Assembly (NCBI GenBank): GCA_035696365.1
Contig: DASRQS010000069.1
Span: 6,114 to 70,113 of the forward strand
From: JALYLC01 sp035696365
GTDB lineage: Bacteria; Actinomycetota; Thermoleophilia; Gaiellales; JALYLC01
Direction of reading: 5' to 3'
DNA: 64,000 nucleotides
Each line of letters opens with the position of its first letter. Position 1 is the first letter of the stretch. The position numbers and the translations under genes were made by a program. The notes under the pieces are model-generated. The model made no database searches. It saw only the letters and a list, made by a program, of their open reading frames with translations, and was not told the origin of the DNA. Below are positions 1-7,045 of the stretch, piece after piece.

Positions 1-2
1 GC

Positions 3-467
3 GACGCCGAGCGCGCCGTGCAGTCGGTGAAGTACGGACCGCGCGGCACGCGCGGGCTGGCCGGCGTGCGCGCAGCCGACTACGGGGAGCTCGGCCGGCT
101 GGACGAGTACGTCCGCACCGCCAACGACGAGACGCTCGTGATCGTGCACGTCGAGAGCGCCCACGCCGTCGACCGGGTGGACGAGATCGCCGCGGTCGAC
201 GGCGTGGACGTCGTCTTCCTCGGCCCGACCGACCTCTCGCACTCGCTCGGCCTGCCGGGCGAGCTGAACCACCCCGTGGTGGTGGAGCACCTGGAGCGCG
301 CGGCTGCGGCCACGCTCGCCGCCGGCAAGGTGCTGGGGGTCACCGTGCCGACGGCGGAAGGCGCGGTCGCGTGGCTCGAGCGCGGGGCGCGCTACGTGAC
401 GACCGGGATCGAGCCCCTGCTCGGGGCCGCCACGCACGCCTGGCTCGAGCGCGTGCGTTCCGTGTAG
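3..467 (+). CDS. HpcH/HpaI-family aldolase, C-terminal part (5' end outside window)
   Basis: The frame is open from the window edge, so the N-terminus is missing. About 154 residues of the C-terminal part remain. The family comprises class II pyruvate aldolases that split 2-keto-3-deoxy sugar acids or 4-hydroxy-2-oxoheptanedioate. Visible support: a Glu in IVHVES and an Asp in FLGPTDLSHSLG, corresponding to the two metal ligands of HpaI-type enzymes, and the closing GVTVPTAEGAVAWLERGARY region. The gene ends 2 bp before the convergent cupin gene. The zinc dehydrogenase and SDR at 2357-4209 could belong to the same sugar-acid route, but the exact substrate cannot be read from this fragment. 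Confidence 0.85.
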   Translation, partial: DAERAVQSVKYGPRGTRGLAGVRAADYGELGRLDEYVRTANDETLVIVHVESAHAVDRVDEIAAVDGVDVVFLGPTDLSHSLGLPGELNHPVVVEHLERAAAATLAAGKVLGVTVPTAEGAVAWLERGARYVTTGIEPLLGAATHAWLERVRSV

Positions 468-469
468 CC

Positions 470-835
470 TCAGCCTTTGGCGTAGTTGCTGGCGCCGAAC
501 CAGTCGACGACCACGACGGGCTCATCGCCGACGACCCATGCGTCGTGGCCGCTCGGCAGCGAGGTGATGTCTCCCGGGCCGGCGACGAGCTCTGTCCCGT
601 CGTCCATGAGGATCGCGAGCTGCCCGCTGACGTGGTACTGGAAGTGCGGCGCCTCGCAGCTGCGAGTGTTGGCGATCGGCTGCACGTCGTTCGACCAGCG
701 CCAGCCCGGCTCGAACGTGAGGCGCCCCACCTCCCCGCCGCCGATCGAGAGGATCTCGGCGCACCCGTGGGGGAACGTGCGCGTCTCCTCGGGTGCGGTG
801 AAGCTCTTGTGCTCGGTCTGCTGCAGTTGCTGCAT
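470..835 (-). CDS. Small cupin-domain protein
   Basis: 121 residues forming a single beta-barrel cupin. The metal-binding half motif is visible around HFQYHVSGQLAI (about residues 64-75), followed by GPGDITSLPSGHDAW (about 86-100). I chose the ATG at 835 because AGGAGG lies 8 nt upstream on this strand; a longer frame reaching 898 would run through the divergent promoter. The conserved GWRWSND stretch occurs in small cupins of unknown role. It is divergent from the TetR gene, with a palindrome between them, so it is probably a target of that regulator. The substrate is unknown. Confidence 0.8.
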   Translation of the reverse strand: MQQLQQTEHKSFTAPEETRTFPHGCAEILSIGGGEVGRLTFEPGWRWSNDVQPIANTRSCEAPHFQYHVSGQLAILMDDGTELVAGPGDITSLPSGHDAWVVGDEPVVVVDWFGASNYAKG

Positions 836-873
836 GGCCCTCGCCTCCTCGGGTGATCGACTGCCGTGATTCT

Positions 874-889
874 TACTTACTAATAAGTA
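874..889. promoter_or_regulatory. Palindromic operator candidate between cupin and tetR genes
   Basis: TACTTA-CTAA-TAAGTA is a perfect inverted repeat (6-bp arms, 4-bp spacer). It lies in an AT-rich patch of the 92-bp divergent region between the cupin gene and the TetR-family gene. Its size and position fit a TetR operator that controls both directions. Binding is inferred from position only. Confidence 0.6.
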
Positions 890-927
890 GAATGTCAATC
901 ACGATTCCGGTGTGGGAGGATTGGGCG

Positions 928-1521
928 ATGGCGGGCGGACGAGCGGGCGACGCGGGCGACACGGCAACGCGCATCCTCGACAGTGCCGAGAGCCTGGTCC
1001 AGATGCGCGGGTTCAACGGGTTCAGCTACGCCGACGTGGCAGGTGAGCTCTCCCTCACGACGGCGGGCCTGCACTACCACTTCGCGGGCAAGGCAGAGCT
1101 CGGGCGAGCGCTGATCACCCGCTACGCCGAGCGCTTCACGACCGCGCTCGCCGGCATCGACGCGGGCGGGGGCGATGCGCCGGCGAAGCTCCGCGCCTAT
1201 GCGGCGCTGTACGGCGACGTACTACGCGAGCGGCGCATGTGCCTGTGCGGAATGCTCGCCGCGGAGTACCAGACGCTGCCCGAGCCCATGCGCGCTGCCG
1301 TGATCGGCTTCTTCGACGAGAACGAGGCCTGGGTCGAGGGCGTGCTCGCCGGCGGCCGGGAGGACGGGACGCTGGCGTTCGCAGGCTCGCCGCGGGAGGC
1401 GGCGCGCCTGATCGTCAGCGCGCTCGAGGGTGCGATGCTCGTCGCGCGGCCATACGGCGACGTCGACCGCTTTGCGACGGCGGCCGAGCGCTTGCTCGCG
1501 GGCTTCGTGGACGCGCCGTGA
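928..1521 (+). CDS. TetR/AcrR-family transcriptional regulator
   Basis: 197 residues. The N-terminal helix-turn-helix spans about residues 11-58 and ends in the family hallmark YHFAGKAEL. The rest is the helical ligand domain, with the CLCGMLAAEY stretch found in TetR_C-type regulators. The ATG at 928 is preceded by GGGAGGA with a 7-nt gap; upstream in-frame starts at 853 and 892 lie inside the promoter and operator region. The stop overlaps the GTG of the methyltransferase (GTGA), so the two are co-transcribed. It probably represses itself and the divergent cupin gene through the palindrome at 874-889. Confidence 0.9.
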   Translation: MAGGRAGDAGDTATRILDSAESLVQMRGFNGFSYADVAGELSLTTAGLHYHFAGKAELGRALITRYAERFTTALAGIDAGGGDAPAKLRAYAALYGDVLRERRMCLCGMLAAEYQTLPEPMRAAVIGFFDENEAWVEGVLAGGREDGTLAFAGSPREAARLIVSALEGAMLVARPYGDVDRFATAAERLLAGFVDAP

Positions 1522-2324
1522 GCGAGGGCGCCGGGCACTACGGCTCCTACTACCGCGACTTCGCAGCCGATGTCTATTCGGAGATCCGCCGCGAGGAGTT
1601 CGGCGAGGACCTCGGCCAGAACAACTGGCAGACGCTGGCCGAGCTCGAGGGCTTTGCGGCGCAACTGCAGCTCGCGCCGGAACGGCGCCTGCTGGACGTC
1701 GCCTGCGGCTCGGGCGGGCCGGGGTTGCACCTCGCGCGGCTGAGCGGCTGCGAGGTCACGGGCGTCGACCGGGAGAAGAGCGGCCTCGCCAACGCACGCC
1801 GGATCGCGCACGAGAGTGGCCTCGGGGCGCGAGCGCTGTTCGTGCAGGCCGACGCGAGCGAGGCGCTGCCGTTCCCCGACGCCTCGTTCGACGCCATCCT
1901 CTGCCTCGATGCGCTCAACCATCTCCCGGGCCGCCCCGGCGTGTTCGCCGACTGGGCACGCCTGCTCCTCCCGGGCGGCCGGCTGGTCGTGACCGATCCG
2001 GTCACGGTGACCGGCCTCGTGGCGAGCGACGAGCTCGCTGCCAGGAGCTCGATCGGCTACTTCGAGTTCGCGCCGCCCGGCGAGGACGAGCGCCTGCTGA
2101 TCGCCGCCGGCCTGAAGGTGCTCGCGGTCGAGGACCTGACCGAGACGGTCGCCGCGGTTGCCCGCCGGCGCTGCAGCGTGCGCGCCGAGCGCGCCGAAGC
2201 GCTCAGGCAGCTGGAGGGAGCCGAGGCGTTCGACTTCCGGCAGCGCTTCCTGGACATGGTCGCGACGCTCGCCCGCGAGCGCCGCATGTCGCGCTTCGCC
2301 CTGCTCGCCGAGAAGCCCCGTTGA
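1518..2324 (+). CDS. Class I SAM-dependent methyltransferase
   Basis: 268 residues. The SAM-binding motif I LLDVACGSGGPG lies at about residues 58-69, the acidic residue after strand 2 is in VTGVDREKS, and motif IV is in FDAILCLDALNHLP. The GTG start at 1518 overlaps the TetR stop by 4 nt; this start leaves a natural N-terminus (HYGSYYRDFAADVY), whereas earlier starts would run antisense-like through tetR. Sequence features do not reveal the acceptor. Co-transcription with the TetR gene suggests regulation by the same ligand. Confidence 0.85.
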   Translation: MSEGAGHYGSYYRDFAADVYSEIRREEFGEDLGQNNWQTLAELEGFAAQLQLAPERRLLDVACGSGGPGLHLARLSGCEVTGVDREKSGLANARRIAHESGLGARALFVQADASEALPFPDASFDAILCLDALNHLPGRPGVFADWARLLLPGGRLVVTDPVTVTGLVASDELAARSSIGYFEFAPPGEDERLLIAAGLKVLAVEDLTETVAAVARRRCSVRAERAEALRQLEGAEAFDFRQRFLDMVATLARERRMSRFALLAEKPR

Positions 2325-2356
2325 AGACGGAGACGGAGACCGCGTAGTCTCAGCGC

Positions 2357-3391
2357 GTGCGCGCCGCCGTCACGCGAGCGAGGTCGACGATGGAGGTCGT
2401 CGACGTCCCCGAGCCCGGCCCGGCGGCGCCCGGCTGCGTCGTCGTGCGCCCGGAGACGATCGGCATCTGCGGCAGCGACTTCCACTACTTCCACGGCGAC
2501 CTGGGCTCGGTCGGCGACGACGAGCTCTACCCGCGCATCCAGGGCCACGAGTTCTCGGCGATCCTTGAGGACGTCGGGCCGGACTGCCCGCCGGGTCTCG
2601 CGGCCGGCCAGCGGGTCGCGGTCTGGCCGGTGATCGCGTGCGGTGACTGCCACGCCTGCCGGCTGGGCCTCGGCAATGCCTGCGAGCACATCGATCTGAT
2701 CGGCATCCACCGCGACGGCGCGCTCCAGCAGCGGCTCTCCATTCCGGCGTCGCAGGCCTTTCCCGTGCTGGACACCGATGCCCGCCTCTCGGCCTTCATC
2801 GAGCCGATGTCCATCGCCGTGCGCACCTGCGTGCGCGGCCGGGTGGCCAGCGGCGAGCGCGTGCTCGTGCTCGGCGCCGGGCCGATCGGGCAGGCGGTCG
2901 CGATCGCGGCGCTCGACCGCGGCGCGCAGGTGCTGCTGGCCGATCGCCTGGCCGCCCGGCTGGAGCGCGGCAGCGCGTCGGGGGCCGACCTCGCGCTGCT
3001 GGAGCCCGGCGACGATCTCGTCGCCCGCGCGCGGGAATGGGGCGGAGGCGAGCTGCCCGAGGTCGTGGTCGAGGCAACCGGCGCGCGGGAGCCGATGCAG
3101 GCCGCGCTCGACGCGGTCGCCCAGACGGGCCGGGTGCTGGTGGTCGGGCTCTCGACCTTCGAGGTGCCGTTGCGCATCGGCACGCTGCCATTCCGCGAGC
3201 TCGACGTGCTGGGCGTGAGCACATGCAGCGCGGCCGACTTCGGCGAGGCCGTCGCACTCGTCTCGCGCCGCTGCGACGCGGTCGAGCGTCTGATCTCGCA
3301 TGACTACGCGCTCGAGGATGCGCCCGCCGCGATCGCGTTCGCCATCGACAACCCCGCCGAGACTATGAAGGTGCTGGTGCACGCCGGATGA
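2357..3391 (+). CDS. Zinc-containing medium-chain alcohol/polyol dehydrogenase
   Basis: 344 residues. The catalytic zinc ligands are Cys38 (ICGSD) and His64-Glu65 (GHE). The structural zinc cysteines are at 95, 98, 101 and 109 (C-x2-C-x2-C-x7-C). The Rossmann motif VLVLGAGPIGQA lies near residue 170. It resembles sorbitol, L-idonate and galactonate dehydrogenases that oxidise a secondary hydroxyl with NAD(P). The gene overlaps the following SDR by 4 nt (ATGA), so the two likely act in one pathway, perhaps sugar-acid oxidation together with the aldolase at the window start. The substrate is not assigned. Confidence 0.88.
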   Translation: MRAAVTRARSTMEVVDVPEPGPAAPGCVVVRPETIGICGSDFHYFHGDLGSVGDDELYPRIQGHEFSAILEDVGPDCPPGLAAGQRVAVWPVIACGDCHACRLGLGNACEHIDLIGIHRDGALQQRLSIPASQAFPVLDTDARLSAFIEPMSIAVRTCVRGRVASGERVLVLGAGPIGQAVAIAALDRGAQVLLADRLAARLERGSASGADLALLEPGDDLVARAREWGGGELPEVVVEATGAREPMQAALDAVAQTGRVLVVGLSTFEVPLRIGTLPFRELDVLGVSTCSAADFGEAVALVSRRCDAVERLISHDYALEDAPAAIAFAIDNPAETMKVLVHAG

Positions 3392-4209
3392 GCATCGAGC
3401 CGGGAGCCGTCACGGCTCGCCTCTTCGACGTGCGCGGCAGCCGCGCCCTGGTGACGGGGGCCGCGAGCGGGCTCGGGCTCGCCGTCGCCGAGGTGCTGGC
3501 CGAGTGCGGCGCGCGCGTGACGCTCGCCGACATCCACGCCGAACGGCTCGTTGACGAGGCCGGGCGGCTGTCGGCCGGCGGCTGCGAGGTTCGCACGGCC
3601 GTCGTCGACGTGACCGACGACGCGTCGGTGCGCTCGGCCTTCGCCGACGCCGCCGGGACCTACGGCGGCCTTGACGTCGTCTTCGCGAACGCCGGCATCG
3701 CCGCGGTGCCGGGCTACGCGAACGCCGGTGGACAGGAGCTCCACAGCGTTGGCGACGAGGCCTGGCGACGCGTGCTCGGCGTCAACCTGGACGGCGTGCT
3801 CTCCACGATGCGCGCAGCGGCGGGCGTGATGAAGCCACAGCGCTCGGGGCGCATCGTCGTCACCGCCTCGACGGCGGGCCTGCGCGCCGACCCGATGGTC
3901 TGTTACGGGTACGCCGCGAGCAAGGCGGCCGTGATCAACGTCGCCAAGCAGGCGGCGCTCGAGCTCGCTCCCCACGGCGTGCACGTGAACGTGATCGCCC
4001 CGGGCCCGATCAAGACGCGCATCGGAGGCGGCGTCACACCCGAGTCCGAGCAGCAGTGGGCGGCGCGGGTGCCACTCGGCCGCATGGGCGAGCCCGAGGA
4101 GCTGAAGGGGCTGGCGCTCATGCTCGCCTCGCCCGCAGCGAGCTTCATCACGGGCGCCGTGATCACGATCGACGGCGGCCAGCTGCTGGGCGAGCCCGGC
4201 GGCTGGTAG
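3388..4209 (+). CDS. Short-chain dehydrogenase/reductase (SDR)
   Basis: 273 residues, classical SDR. The cofactor motif TGAASGLG is at about 23-30, NAGI follows near residue 108, the catalytic Ser is in the VVTASTAG strand, and YAASK carries the Tyr and Lys near 173. The C-terminal FITGAVITIDGG is also typical. The ATG overlaps the stop of the zinc dehydrogenase, implying one transcript. The two dehydrogenases could perform successive oxidations of a sugar or sugar acid. The specific substrate is unknown. Confidence 0.9.
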   Translation: MSIEPGAVTARLFDVRGSRALVTGAASGLGLAVAEVLAECGARVTLADIHAERLVDEAGRLSAGGCEVRTAVVDVTDDASVRSAFADAAGTYGGLDVVFANAGIAAVPGYANAGGQELHSVGDEAWRRVLGVNLDGVLSTMRAAAGVMKPQRSGRIVVTASTAGLRADPMVCYGYAASKAAVINVAKQAALELAPHGVHVNVIAPGPIKTRIGGGVTPESEQQWAARVPLGRMGEPEELKGLALMLASPAASFITGAVITIDGGQLLGEPGGW

Positions 4210-4220
4210 ACCGCGGCTGC

Positions 4221-4250
4221 TGCACAAACCGGTCTGACCCCGATGTGTGC
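4221..4250. repeat. Dispersed GGTCTGACCCC palindromic repeat (copy 1)
   Basis: GCACA and TGTGC arms enclose CCGGTCTGACCCCG, with GGTC-T-GACC at the centre. It lies in the 54-bp gap between two convergent genes (SDR and CoA-transferase). Related copies are at 28298-28650, 43992-44019 and 56828-56860, all in convergent junctions. It may work as a transcript-end hairpin, but no T-tract follows. Confidence 0.75.
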
Positions 4251-4263
4251 GGTGCGCGGCCGC

Positions 4264-4920
4264 TCAGCTTGCGAGCGGGACCTCGAGGTCGACCGCAAAG
4301 TCCGCGGACGTCACGGCTCGCACGTCCTGCTCGGTCGCGCCGTCCAGCAACTCGACCAGGACGAGGCCGCCGTGGCGTATGCGGAACACCGACAGCTCCG
4401 TGATCACCACGTCGACGGCCGCCTTCGCGGTCAGCGGATACGTGCAGACCGGCACCACCTTGGGCTCTCCGGCCGAGGAGGTCGCGGTCATCGTCACGAT
4501 CACGCGGCGGGCTCCGACCACGAGGTCCATCGCGCCGCCGACACCGAGCACGTCCTTCCCCGGCACCGCCCAGTTGGCGATGTCGCCCCCGGCGCTGACC
4601 TGCAGCGCGCCGAGCACGGCCACATCGATGTGGCCGCCCCTGATCATCGCGAAGCTCGCAGCGCTGTCGAAGTACGACGCGCCCGGCAGCGCGGTCACCG
4701 GCCGCTTGGCCGCATCGATCATGTCCGTGTCGAGCTCGTTCTCGTCGGGCCTCGGCCCCACGCCGAGCAGGCCGTTCTCGGTGTGCAGGAACACGCCCGC
4801 CTCGTCGTCCAGGAAGCCCGGGATCAGGTTCGGGATGCCGATGCCGAGATTCACGACCTCGCCCGCGTGCAACTCGAGTGCGGCGCGCGCCGCGATCGTG
4901 CGTTTGGGATCGCCACCCAT
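4264..4920 (-). CDS. pcaJ: CoA-transferase beta subunit, probable 3-oxoadipate CoA-transferase
   Basis: 218 residues, family I CoA-transferase subunit B. The catalytic glutamate lies in the signature LHTENGLLGVG. The family moves CoA from succinyl-CoA to a 3-oxoacid. The subunit A gene lies 7 bp upstream. PcaF (38277-39458) and the rest of the beta-ketoadipate genes in this window need exactly this activity and have no other CoA-transferase nearby. The adjacent IclR gene resembles PcaR/PobR-type regulators. The assignment to 3-oxoadipate rather than acetoacetate or another 3-oxoacid is therefore contextual. Confidence 0.8.
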   Translation of the reverse strand: MGGDPKRTIAARAALELHAGEVVNLGIGIPNLIPGFLDDEAGVFLHTENGLLGVGPRPDENELDTDMIDAAKRPVTALPGASYFDSAASFAMIRGGHIDVAVLGALQVSAGGDIANWAVPGKDVLGVGGAMDLVVGARRVIVTMTATSSAGEPKVVPVCTYPLTAKAAVDVVITELSVFRIRHGGLVLVELLDGATEQDVRAVTSADFAVDLEVPLAS

Positions 4921-4927
4921 CAGCGGC

Positions 4928-5587
4928 TCATGTCTGGAGTACCAACTCGTCGATGTAGAGATGCGGTGTCATCACGGACTCCGGATCGAGCCCGCCAACC
5001 GGGACGACCTCGCTGGTCTCCGCGATCGTGACCCGCGCCGCGGTCGCCATCAGCGGATTGAAGTTGCGTGCGGTGCGGCGATACCACAGGTTTCCCAGCG
5101 TATCCGCGCGCGCGGCGAACACCAGCGCCACATCGGCGCGGATCGAGCACTCGAGCACGTGGGGCACGCCGTTGATCACGCGCTCCTCCTTGCCCTTCGC
5201 GAGCAGCGTTCCCGCGCCCACAGGCGTGAAGAAGCCCGAGATGCCCGCGCCACCCGCGCGGATCGCCTCGGCGAAGGTGCCCTGCGGCAACAGCGTGGCC
5301 TCGATCTTGCCGGCGTTGACGGCGGCCACCGCCTCGGGATTCGAGGTGAAGTACGAGGAGATCCCACGGCGGATCCGGCCCTGGCGCAAGAGCTTGCCGA
5401 GGCCCTTCCCCGGCTCGCCGATGTTGTTCGAGATGATCGTCAGATCGGTCGCTTCGGAGAGCTCGACGAGCGCGTCGAGCAGCGTCAGGGGCGCGCCGAC
5501 GAGGCCGAACCCGCCGACCATCACGGTGTCACCCGTGCGCACGTGGCTGATGGCCTCCTCCGGAGAGGTCAGCCGGTTGACCGTCAT
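4928..5587 (-). CDS. pcaI: CoA-transferase alpha subunit, probable 3-oxoadipate CoA-transferase
   Basis: 219 residues. It carries the subunit A signature VMVGGFGLVGAP near residues 22-33, with the conserved ISNNIGEPGKGLGKLL stretch after it. It pairs with the beta subunit gene 7 bp downstream. Together they would make 3-oxoadipyl-CoA, the substrate of PcaF. Directly upstream on the same strand sits a truncated aldehyde dehydrogenase, so the promoter of that lost gene probably now drives the transferase. The role fits the pathway; the choice among 3-oxoacids is inference. Confidence 0.8.
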   Translation of the reverse strand: MTVNRLTSPEEAISHVRTGDTVMVGGFGLVGAPLTLLDALVELSEATDLTIISNNIGEPGKGLGKLLRQGRIRRGISSYFTSNPEAVAAVNAGKIEATLLPQGTFAEAIRAGGAGISGFFTPVGAGTLLAKGKEERVINGVPHVLECSIRADVALVFAARADTLGNLWYRRTARNFNPLMATAARVTIAETSEVVPVGGLDPESVMTPHLYIDELVLQT

Positions 5588-5608
5588 CGCGTTTCCGGGC
5601 GCTTCATC

Positions 5609-5890
5609 TCAGAACGGGAAGGGATGCGAGCCGCGCTGCACGAGGATGTCCGCGGCCCTGAGGAAGAACCCCTGGCGCACGGCGGCAGGCGTCTGCGCCC
5701 AGGCCGGGGCCGCTGCGGCCGCCGCCTCGACGGCCGGGTGCGCGTCCGCGCGCGAGCCTGCCGCGACGTTCGCCACGAGGTCGCTGTTGAACGGATCGCG
5801 GTCCTCGAACGTCCGCCCGTCCTCCGCGTCCGCCCATTCGCCGCCGATGAAGAGTCGCTTCGCCGTGCTCTCCCGGGTCTCCGCGCTCAT
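5609..5890 (-). pseudogene. Truncated aldehyde dehydrogenase (N-terminal remnant)
   Basis: The frame encodes about 93 residues. The first 84 or so match the N-terminus of NAD aldehyde dehydrogenases of the benzaldehyde/vanillin type: LFIGGEWADAEDGRTFEDRD, then DPFNSDLVANVAAGS, and QGFFLRAADILVQR. The protein then stops after an unrelated tail (GSHPFPF). Intact family members have about 480-500 residues, so the NAD fold core, the catalytic Glu and the Cys are gone. No continuation exists in any frame, because the pcaI gene starts 22 bp later. GGGAG lies 6 nt before the ATG at 5890. It is a deletion remnant, possibly of a vanillin dehydrogenase. Confidence 0.8.
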
Positions 5891-6018
5891 GTGCATCTCC
5901 CTGTGCTCGATCCCCTCAGTACATCATCAGAACGCGTCCGACAGCGCCGGCTCAGGGGCAATGACGGCGCAGCTCAATCCGCTGCCGGAACACCCGCGGG
6001 GTGACTTGCTCGAGCAGT

Positions 6019-6035
6019 GTTCCATTCCTCGGTAC
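6019..6035. promoter_or_regulatory. Probable IclR operator, copy 1
   Basis: GTTCC-N7-GGTAC lies in the divergent region between the aldehyde dehydrogenase remnant/pcaIJ and the IclR gene. The same layout, GTTCC-N7-GGAAC, occurs at 24246-24262. In both places a TAGTAT -10-like hexamer follows 18-19 nt after the GTTCC half-site. This suggests an autoregulatory IclR site that also controls pcaIJ. Confidence 0.55.
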
Positions 6036-6042
6036 AGTAGTC

Positions 6043-6048
6043 TAGTAT
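6043..6048 (+). promoter_or_regulatory. -10 element of the iclR promoter (leaderless start likely)
   Basis: TAGTAT lies 7 nt before the GTG at 6056. This spacing puts the transcription start at or next to the start codon, and no Shine-Dalgarno sequence is visible. The acetoacetyl-CoA-synthetase-like gene has the identical hexamer and spacing (24269-24274). Confidence 0.5.
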
Positions 6049-6055
6049 CCGGGAC

Positions 6056-6865
6056 GTGAATTTCGAGGCCCAGACGACGGGAGGGCGTCGGCCGGTTGAT
6101 CCGGGCATGTCCCAGTCGCTCGAGCGAGGCCTCGCCGTCCTGGCGCTCTTCAAGTCCGGGCAGCCGTTGATGGGCGTCAGCGAGATCGGTCGCGCGCTCG
6201 ATCTCTCGCGCAGCACGGCGCATCGCTACGTCTCCACGCTGGCCGCTCTCGGCTACCTCCAGCAGGACCGCGAGAGCAAGCGTTACCGCCTGGGACCGCG
6301 TGTGCTCGATCTCGGCTTCTCGGCGATCAACTCGATGGACGTCCGTGAGATCTCGGCACCGCACCTACAGCAGCTCAGTGACGAGACGGGTCACACCGTC
6401 AACATGGCGATCCTCGACGGCGGCGACATCGTCTACATCGAACGCTGTCGCGCCTCGCGTCCCGGCCAGCGCGAGATCGATCTCAACCTGCACATCGGCT
6501 CTCGCCTGCCCGCCTACTGCACCGCCATGGGCAAGGCGATGCTCGCGTTCCTGCCCGACGACCGCCTGGCCGCGATTCTCGAGGAAGTCGAGCTGACCGA
6601 GCGCGGCCCCAACACGATCACCGACGAGGCCGCCTTCCGCGCGGAGCTCGCCGGCATCCGCAAGACAGGCATCGCCGTGAACGACGAGGAGCTCGCCTAC
6701 GGCCTGCGCTCGATCGCAGCTCCGATCAGCGCACGCTCGGGCGAAGTGGTGGCTGCGCTCAACCTCGCCGTGCATCGCTCCATGGGCCTGACGACCGATC
6801 TCATCGAACGATTCTCACCCGCTGTTCTCAAGACGGCGGCTGCCATCTCCTCGGAGATCCCCTAA
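6056..6865 (+). CDS. IclR-family regulator, PcaR/PobR-like
   Basis: 269 residues. The N-terminal winged helix-turn-helix runs from about residue 20 to 80 (SLERGLAVLALF, LSRSTAHRYVSTLAALGYL). The C-terminal IclR effector domain contains LPAYCTAMGKAMLA, GIAVNDEELAYGLRSIAAP and a final LNLAVHR segment. Regulators of protocatechuate and 4-hydroxybenzoate catabolism (PcaR, PobR, PcaU) belong to this family, and the gene is divergent from pcaIJ. The start is a GTG 7 nt after a TAGTAT hexamer, so the mRNA is probably leaderless. It likely also controls the 24 kb divergent promoter through the shared operator. The effector molecule is unknown. Confidence 0.88.
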   Translation: MNFEAQTTGGRRPVDPGMSQSLERGLAVLALFKSGQPLMGVSEIGRALDLSRSTAHRYVSTLAALGYLQQDRESKRYRLGPRVLDLGFSAINSMDVREISAPHLQQLSDETGHTVNMAILDGGDIVYIERCRASRPGQREIDLNLHIGSRLPAYCTAMGKAMLAFLPDDRLAAILEEVELTERGPNTITDEAAFRAELAGIRKTGIAVNDEELAYGLRSIAAPISARSGEVVAALNLAVHRSMGLTTDLIERFSPAVLKTAAAISSEIP

Positions 6866-6992
6866 CGAATGGCAGCCGAGCGCGCGTCTAACAACCCAGG
6901 AGCAGGTCGTATGCGACACCCGGCGCGAGGAGGACGAGTTTGAGGAGGTCGTGACCGCGGACGCGCCCCTTTGCGTCGACCGCCGTGTAGTT

Positions 6993-7018
6993 CAGTCCTG
7001 ACGATGCAGTCCTGACGA
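6993..7018. repeat. Tandem 12-bp direct repeat upstream of ABC binding-protein gene
   Basis: CAGTCCTGACGA occurs at 6993-7004 and again at 7007-7018 (14-bp period), 28 bp before the ATG of the substrate-binding protein. The rest of the 180-bp gap (6866-7045) shows no gene. The repeat could be a regulator-binding site or a replication-slippage duplication. Confidence 0.6.
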
Positions 7019-7045
7019 AGCGAGAGAATCGAGGGTAGTGACCTG

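Noticed and set aside
5588..5660. Frameshift instead of deletion in the aldehyde dehydrogenase
   Set aside because: No continuation of the enzyme is seen in any frame, and only 21 bp separate the stop from pcaI.
4247..6004. 585-codon plus-strand open frame across the CoA-transferase genes
   Set aside because: No recognisable family; it is a shadow of pcaIJ on the opposite strand.
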